The position numbers were made by a program, and so were the translations under genes. Source: Nitrososphaerota archaeon (lineage in GTDB: Archaea; Thermoproteota; Nitrososphaeria; Nitrososphaerales; Gagatemarchaeaceae). From it: a stretch of 64,000 bases of DNA. Location of the stretch: contig JAFMAD010000001.1 in NCBI GenBank assembly GCA_029785195.1, positions 310,001 to 374,000 of the forward strand, in the 5' to 3' direction. Of this stretch, positions 59,465 to 64,000 are shown one piece after another; the first letter of the stretch is position 1; every line of letters starts with the position of its first letter. The notes below the pieces were generated by a model that saw nothing but the letters and a program-made list of their open reading frames with translations, was not told where the DNA came from and made no database searches.

Positions 59465-60934
59465 ATGGCAGAGGTCCGGACGGCGCCGCCCTACGAGGCG
59501 AGCTCCAGGTACGAGTCCGTGACGATCATAATCGTAATGACGGGCGTCCTGATGAGCGCGGTCGACACCACCGCGGTTGTTTTGGCGCTGCCAGCCATGA
59601 TGAGGGACCTCGGTTCAAGCGTGCTGAGCATAATCTGGGTCATAATGGCATACCTCCTCGTCATAACGATATTCGGCACGCAGGTGGGGAAACTGGGCGA
59701 CATCTTCGGCAGGGCGAGGATGTACAACCTGGGCTTCGGAGTCTTCGCCGCCGGGTCACTCCTTTGCGGCGTTTCTGCCACCGGGCCCGAAATCATATGG
59801 TTCAGGGTGGTGCAGGGGGTGGGGGGAGCCCTGATCTCGTCGAACAGCGGGGCGATAATCGCAGACACGTTCCCCGCGAACAGGAGAGGGAGGGCGTTCG
59901 GGATCACAGGGTTTGGCTGGTCCGCCGGCGCGGTGCTAGGGATACTGGTGGGGGGAGCCTTCGTGACGTTCCTGAGCTGGCGCTACATCTTCTTCATCAA
60001 CGTCCCCATCGGCGTGGTCGCTACGGTGGTGGGATACGTGGTGCTGAGGGACAAGACGCCTAAGGTGAAGAGCGCCATAGACTTCCTGGGCATGCTCCTG
60101 TTCGGCCTCGGCCTGTTCTCTTTGCTCACTGCCCTGACTGAGATCACCGGCTCAGGAGTGACGCCCGTCTCCGAAGCGGAGGCGGCTGCCGCTGTCCCTC
60201 TTCTCGTCGGCTTCGTCCTCTGGGAGCGCCACTGCTCCTCGCCTTTGCTCGACATTTCGGTCCTCCGCAAGAGGGTGCTCGCCGCCTCCATGTCAGCCGC
60301 TTTCTTCCAGTCCCTGGCCAGCTTCGCGGTCCTCTTTCTGGTCATCATGTACCTGCAGGGGCCGAGAGGGCTCACCCCCTGGGACGCTTCGCTGTATCTC
60401 ATCCCCGGGTACATCCTCGGTGGGAGCATGGCCCCATTCGCCGGGAGGCTGTCCGACAGGCTCGGGGCGAGGGAGGTGGCTTCGGTCGGACTCGTGCTGC
60501 AGGCGCTCGGGATACTAGCCTATACCACCTTGGCGCTGGGCACCCCGCTCTTCATCGTGGTGCTGGCTTCCGTGCTTAACGGGGCCGGCACAAGCGCGTT
60601 CTTTCCAGCGAACAACAGCGCGGTGATGGCCAGTGCCCCTCGGAGGTCGTATGGCATGACGTCCGGACTTCTCAGGACATTCTCAAACGTCGGGATGGTG
60701 AGCAGCTTCGCCGTCGCCCTCCTGATAGCGGCCCTCTCGATCCCCCGGCAGCTGAGCTTCGAAATCTTCCTAGGGGTCACACAGATCTCTGGGTCCTTGT
60801 CCCAAGCCTACGTCGACGGGATGCGCTCAGCGCTGCTCGCTTCCATCTCACTCCTTGCGGTGGCGCTGGCCCTCTCGTTGCTCAGAGGGAAGGAGGCCCG
60901 GACCGAAGTCGCAAGGAACGGAGCGGGTGACTAG
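59465..60934 (+). CDS. DHA2-family MFS transporter
   Basis: 489 residues with about 14 helices. Motif A loop GKLGDIFGRARMYNLGF, RVVQGVGGALISSNSG, WRYIFFINVPIGVVATV and GGSMAPFAGRLSDRLGAREVASVGL. It is related to the transporter at 2862-4616, sharing the R-x-YN-x-GF and N-P-I-G-V pattern. Promoter AACCCTTACATT about 25-35 nt upstream of the ATG. Exporter of unknown compound; no local regulator. Confidence 0.93.
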   Translation: MAEVRTAPPYEASSRYESVTIIIVMTGVLMSAVDTTAVVLALPAMMRDLGSSVLSIIWVIMAYLLVITIFGTQVGKLGDIFGRARMYNLGFGVFAAGSLLCGVSATGPEIIWFRVVQGVGGALISSNSGAIIADTFPANRRGRAFGITGFGWSAGAVLGILVGGAFVTFLSWRYIFFINVPIGVVATVVGYVVLRDKTPKVKSAIDFLGMLLFGLGLFSLLTALTEITGSGVTPVSEAEAAAAVPLLVGFVLWERHCSSPLLDISVLRKRVLAASMSAAFFQSLASFAVLFLVIMYLQGPRGLTPWDASLYLIPGYILGGSMAPFAGRLSDRLGAREVASVGLVLQALGILAYTTLALGTPLFIVVLASVLNGAGTSAFFPANNSAVMASAPRRSYGMTSGLLRTFSNVGMVSSFAVALLIAALSIPRQLSFEIFLGVTQISGSLSQAYVDGMRSALLASISLLAVALALSLLRGKEARTEVARNGAGD

Positions 60935-60979
60935 GTCAGGCGGACTGGGCGGGTCGATGCCGCGGCTCTGGGCGGAGCC

Positions 60980-61726
60980 TCACTTCAATGCCTTCGAGCC
61001 GAGTATGGTGAAGCCGCTCCGATAGACCGCCCCCGAGATGGGCTCCACCCTTCCCACATCCAGGGTGGTCGCGAGGGACCCGGTCCCGAGCCATACGTCT
61101 GCCACCCTCGAGTTTGCCTTCGCCACCTCCACGGGCTCACTTACGCTCCCTTGACTCCCGTCGGTCTTAGGGAACACCCTCATGCCGAAGACGGGCCCGA
61201 ACGGGGGGAGGTCGTCGGGCGCCCCCTGCCTCTCTACGACCACGCGAAGCGACATCGTCCTTTCGGGCCCCTTGACGCAGAAACCGCCGAACGTGCACCC
61301 AGCCGAGACCGGCTTCATTCCCGGATTGAGAGGGTGGAGCTTCGTCATGGAGATGCGGTCGGCGAGACGCTTCTGGTAACCGTTGAGCAGGCCTCGGAGG
61401 AGCGACCATTCGGTGGTGACCCACATCACAGGGAAGTAGAGCCCTGTCCTCCCCATGTATTCGCACTTCACACCTACAGCTGCCTCCTGGTAGACCGTCC
61501 TGTCAGGCCTGTCAGCCGCAATCTCCAGCCCTGACTCGGCGACGGAGATTATCTCGCTGACGTAGCCCACGCAGAGCCCGTCGGTCACGCCGAAGGGCTT
61601 GGGGATGAGGTCTGCCAGGGCGGACTTCTCTCCCCTGAAGTAGACCGCGATGTAGTCGGCACCGTAGTGCCATGGCCCCTCCTCTATGGCTGACGTGGGA
61701 CCTGGGACGAGCGGGTGGTCGAGCAC
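60980..61726 (-). CDS. acetoacetate decarboxylase-like protein
   Basis: 248 residues from a GTG at 61726; upstream codons are not family-like. The ADC fold is seen in YGADYIAVYFRGEKSALADLIPKPFGV, GVKCEYMGRTGLYFPVMWVTTEWSLLRGLLNGYQKRLADRISMTK (with the lysine expected in the Schiff-base region), and ISGAVYRSGFTILGSKALK. Members also act on other beta-keto acids. It faces an FAH gene across a shared AT-rich promoter, suggesting a common catabolic role. TATA-like TTTTTTACC 25-31 nt upstream. Confidence 0.75.
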   Translation of the reverse strand: MLDHPLVPGPTSAIEEGPWHYGADYIAVYFRGEKSALADLIPKPFGVTDGLCVGYVSEIISVAESGLEIAADRPDRTVYQEAAVGVKCEYMGRTGLYFPVMWVTTEWSLLRGLLNGYQKRLADRISMTKLHPLNPGMKPVSAGCTFGGFCVKGPERTMSLRVVVERQGAPDDLPPFGPVFGMRVFPKTDGSQGSVSEPVEVAKANSRVADVWLGTGSLATTLDVGRVEPISGAVYRSGFTILGSKALK

Positions 61727-61744
61727 TGCGGCTCCGGCGCGGTC

Positions 61745-61760
61745 AAAGGTAAAAAAGGTT
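61745..61760. promoter_or_regulatory. shared divergent promoter of ADC-like and FAH genes
   Basis: AAAGGTAAAAAAGGTT at 61745-61760 is the only A/T-rich block between the two start codons (61726 leftward, 61779 rightward). It is 20-34 nt from each, the usual archaeal TATA distance, so one block probably serves both directions. Confidence 0.6.
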
Positions 61761-61778
61761 GGGAGGGGCGAGGTCACC

Positions 61779-62687
61779 GTGAAGTACTGCACATTCACCC
61801 TCCCGTTGGAGGGGAGTCGGCGGCGCCGGGCTGGCGTCGTAAAGGACGGGAGGGTATTCGAAGTCGACGGGGCGAAGAGCCTCGTCCAGGTCATTGAGGA
61901 GGCGAGATGGGGGGAGCCGCAGGTCTCGAAGGATGGTATCGAACTGGAGGAGGTAGTCCTGCACGCACCGCTCCCCAGGCCTGGGAAGATACTCGCGGCG
62001 ATCGTCAACACCAAGGGGATGCTCGGGGGGGCTGACGTCACCCTCGACAGGCCCAGGATAGACATGAAGGCGCCCAGCACCGTAGTCGGACAGGGGACTT
62101 CGGTAAGGGCGCCGGCGACCGGGATAAGGCCCGAAGTCGAGCTCGCCGCGATAATAGGCAAGAGGACCTCAGGCGCCACGGAGGCCGAGGCAGCTGCGTC
62201 CATCTTCGGCTACACCATCTTGGACGACGTGACCGCCCCGGCGGACTCGCGGGCAGACGCCTACGAAGCCTACAGACGGGACAAGTCCACTGGGGAGATA
62301 AGGAGGACGACCATGAGGGGACCCCTCTTCAGGTCGAAGAACCACGATACGTTCTGCCCAATGGGCCCGTGGGTGCTCACACCAGACGAGTTCGACGTCT
62401 CCAAAGTTCACAGGATGACCACGAAGTTCGACGGAGACCTCGTGCAGGACGGCTCCACGGCGGAGTATATCTTCGGGCCTGCGAGGCTGGCGTCATACAT
62501 CTCAGGGTTCCTCACACTCGAGCCCGGGGACGTCGTCTCATGCGGGAGCGTGGGATGGACAAAGGAAGCCTTGAAGGACCTGGACCCAACCGAGTACGTC
62601 CTGCCTCCGCGGGGAGGGATCCTCGAGTTAGAGATAGAGGACCTGGGGACGCTAAGCAATCACGTCGCCCCGGCTCAAGGAGCTTAG
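61779..62687 (+). CDS. fumarylacetoacetate hydrolase (FAH)-family protein
   Basis: 302 residues from a GTG at 61779. N-terminal RRAGVVKDGRVFEVDG, then the FAH core PGKILAAIVNTKGMLGG, RPEVELAAIIGKRTSGATEAEAAASIFGYTILDDVTA (E-x-E metal ligands), PMGPWVLTPDEF and SGFLTLEPGDVVSCGSVGW. The family includes fumarylpyruvate hydrolases and oxo-acid decarboxylases in aromatic degradation. Its last 36 bp overlap the downstream MFS gene on the opposite strand. Confidence 0.9.
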   Translation: MKYCTFTLPLEGSRRRRAGVVKDGRVFEVDGAKSLVQVIEEARWGEPQVSKDGIELEEVVLHAPLPRPGKILAAIVNTKGMLGGADVTLDRPRIDMKAPSTVVGQGTSVRAPATGIRPEVELAAIIGKRTSGATEAEAAASIFGYTILDDVTAPADSRADAYEAYRRDKSTGEIRRTTMRGPLFRSKNHDTFCPMGPWVLTPDEFDVSKVHRMTTKFDGDLVQDGSTAEYIFGPARLASYISGFLTLEPGDVVSCGSVGWTKEALKDLDPTEYVLPPRGGILELEIEDLGTLSNHVAPAQGA

Positions 62688-63887
62688 GGTGGAATCTGGG
62701 GCCGCCTTGGCCTTCCAGTATAACAGGTACACGGCGACCACCGACCCTGCAGTCGCCGCCATGGCGAACACGAAAAGCCCTACGTCCCCGAACAGACTCT
62801 GAACCAGACCGCCAGGGAGCGGGCCGAAGCTCCAGAAGGTGGAGTTGATGAGTGAGAAGACTCCGAGGTACTCCGCAGTCCGCCCTTCGGGGGCTACCTT
62901 GCTCACCCAGCTGAGCATCGCGGGGCTGAGGAGCCCGAACCCCGCGGAGTAGATGATCCTGGCAGGGATGAGCTCAGGCCACGCCCCCGAGAGGACGAAG
63001 ATCAGAAGGGAGCCGCCCACCGTGATGGTCCCATAGAGGTACCCGCGTATCTCGCCGATGGCGTCGACCTTCCCTCCGAGCCTCGTGGCCAGCAGGGCGG
63101 TGGTCGCCATCCCGGCGACTGCGACCAGGCCCACCTCGAGGTCGTCCGCCCCCAGGTAGTAGGCGTAGGCCCCGATGAAAGCGGTGACCGCCCCAGTCCC
63201 CAGGGCTCTTATCGAAGTGGCGGCGGAGAACACGATGACCTCCTTCATCTCTCTGAGGGGTCTGCGGGAGCCCGAGGGGTTGACCCGGCTTTCCGGGAGA
63301 GCGAAGACGAGCAGGAAGAGGTCTGCAGCCATGAAGGCGCCCACGAGATAGAATATCGCGTCGATGCTGAACGCTTCGGAGACCAGGCCGGCTGCGACCA
63401 CGCCCATTATCGAGCCGACCGCGCCTATCTGGCTGATGAAGCCATACCCCCTCCCCCGCTGCCTGGACGTGGTGACGTCCGCCACGTAAGCCTGGAGGGC
63501 TGTGGACCCGACGGAGAGGATCGTCTCGGCCAGCAGGAAGAAAGCGCTTACAGCGATGAAGCCCCCCACGAACGGGATCGCGACGAAGAAAGGGAGGGAG
63601 ACCGCCTCGGCCGCGATGAGGAGCAGCCGCCTCCGCCCTAGCCGGTCCGAGAGCCTCCCGGCGAACGGACCCACGAGCGAGGATGTCACGTAAGCCGCGG
63701 AGAAGGCCGCCAGGCCGGCAGCGACCGAGACCCCGTCCTTCTGGACGACGTAGAGGACGAAGTAGACCGTGAAGAGGCTGGAGCGGTTGTTGGAGAGCAT
63801 CTCGTATAACGAGAGGACAAGTAGCGAACGGCCGATGCCGCCGGCGGGGAGGCCTGGTTCCGTCGAGGGCGGAGTGGGGTCCGGCAA
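62652..63887 (-). CDS. 12-helix MFS transporter
   Basis: About 411 residues from a TTG at 63887, which lies 30-39 nt after TATA-like CCTTAAACCC; the frame is open to 63953 but that extension overlaps the promoter. LVGPFAGRLSDRLGRRRLLLIA is MFS motif A, then QAYVADVTTSRQRGRGYGFISQIGAVGSIMG, a charged central loop (ALPESRVNPSGSRRPLREMKE) and a second half with KVDAIGEIRGYLYGT and GFGLLSPAMLSWVSKVAPEGRTAEYLGVFSL. Substrate unknown. Confidence 0.88.
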   Translation of the reverse strand: MPDPTPPSTEPGLPAGGIGRSLLVLSLYEMLSNNRSSLFTVYFVLYVVQKDGVSVAAGLAAFSAAYVTSSLVGPFAGRLSDRLGRRRLLLIAAEAVSLPFFVAIPFVGGFIAVSAFFLLAETILSVGSTALQAYVADVTTSRQRGRGYGFISQIGAVGSIMGVVAAGLVSEAFSIDAIFYLVGAFMAADLFLLVFALPESRVNPSGSRRPLREMKEVIVFSAATSIRALGTGAVTAFIGAYAYYLGADDLEVGLVAVAGMATTALLATRLGGKVDAIGEIRGYLYGTITVGGSLLIFVLSGAWPELIPARIIYSAGFGLLSPAMLSWVSKVAPEGRTAEYLGVFSLINSTFWSFGPLPGGLVQSLFGDVGLFVFAMAATAGSVVAVYLLYWKAKAAPDSTLSSLSRGDVIA

Positions 63888-64000
63888 CCTGGGTGGTCGG
63901 AGAAGCGTCCGTCCTCTGGGTTTAAGGGTTCCAAGCGGACTCCAAAGATTCAATTAGATTGGTTCCTGAAGAGGACCGAGGCGCTGATGGGAGCGAAGAG

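Noticed and set aside
1-64000. CRISPR array or rRNA operon
   Set aside because: No regularly spaced direct repeats and no rRNA-like sequence were seen on either strand.

Overview
The window is archaeal chromosomal DNA of high GC content. Evidence is an archaeal-type uS10, separate catalytic and regulatory aspartate carbamoyltransferase chains (pyrB, pyrI), a Hef/FANCM-type helicase, a tRNA with an archaeal bulge-helix-bulge intron, and A/T-rich TATA-like boxes about 25-38 nt before most first-gene starts, typical of leaderless archaeal transcripts. ATG, GTG and TTG starts are all common. The gene set (beta-oxidation enzymes, DHA2 transporters, DUF2203, CoxG-like SRPBCC) suggests an aerobic or microaerobic heterotroph, perhaps in the TACK/Nitrososphaerota branch. 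That placement is inference.

Layout. 1-8.7 kb: 3' end of a Hef-like helicase, pyruvate kinase, a PadR regulator-MFS exporter-membrane protein operon facing a two-gene ABC transporter, a metallophosphoesterase and a CoxG-like protein. 9-17.4 kb: acyl-CoA dehydrogenase, MazG-like pyrophosphohydrolase, endonuclease III, an SDR epimerase, a protein with a natural His6 run, CBS and UspA proteins, small HTH/membrane genes, zinc proteins and a HAD phosphatase. 17.8-23.4 kb: a MoxR ATPase/DUF58/DUF4129-like cluster with two secreted or membrane-anchored proteins. 23.4-28.5 kb: cyclic-nucleotide-binding protein, TIM-barrel isomerase, uS10, a toxin-antitoxin pair, a 1-kb gene-poor scar with an inverted-repeat element, an epimerase and an IPP-isomerase-like Nudix protein. 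28.5-37.1 kb: pyrimidine biosynthesis, with carA-carB leftward and pyrB-pyrI-pyrC rightward. 37-43.6 kb: amidase, hotdog thioesterase, HerA/DUF87-type ATPase, deoC, a four-CBS protein, and an intron-bearing tRNA-Ser next to a truncated gene. 43.7-50.3 kb: acetyltransferase and a fatty acid/aromatic acyl-CoA degradation cluster (3-hydroxyacyl-CoA dehydrogenase, thioesterase, two crotonases, thiolase) plus cobalamin adenosyltransferase. 50.3-64 kb: amidohydrolase, peroxiredoxin, malic enzyme, a copper module (YHS protein, YHS-type copper ATPase, CopZ), M20 peptidase, saccharopine-dehydrogenase-like protein, two MFS transporters and a divergent acetoacetate decarboxylase-like/FAH pair.

The most unusual observation concerns translation starts. 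Three operon-internal genes (carB, a DHA2 transporter, a DUF58 gene) have no in-frame ATG, GTG or TTG that would preserve their conserved N-termini. In each, an in-frame ACG sits 6-7 nt after a GGTGA-like Shine-Dalgarno sequence exactly where the family should begin. Also notable are several GC-rich, hairpin-dense intergenic stretches of 250-430 bp that may encode unassigned structured RNAs. No CRISPR array, rRNA or intact insertion sequence was seen.
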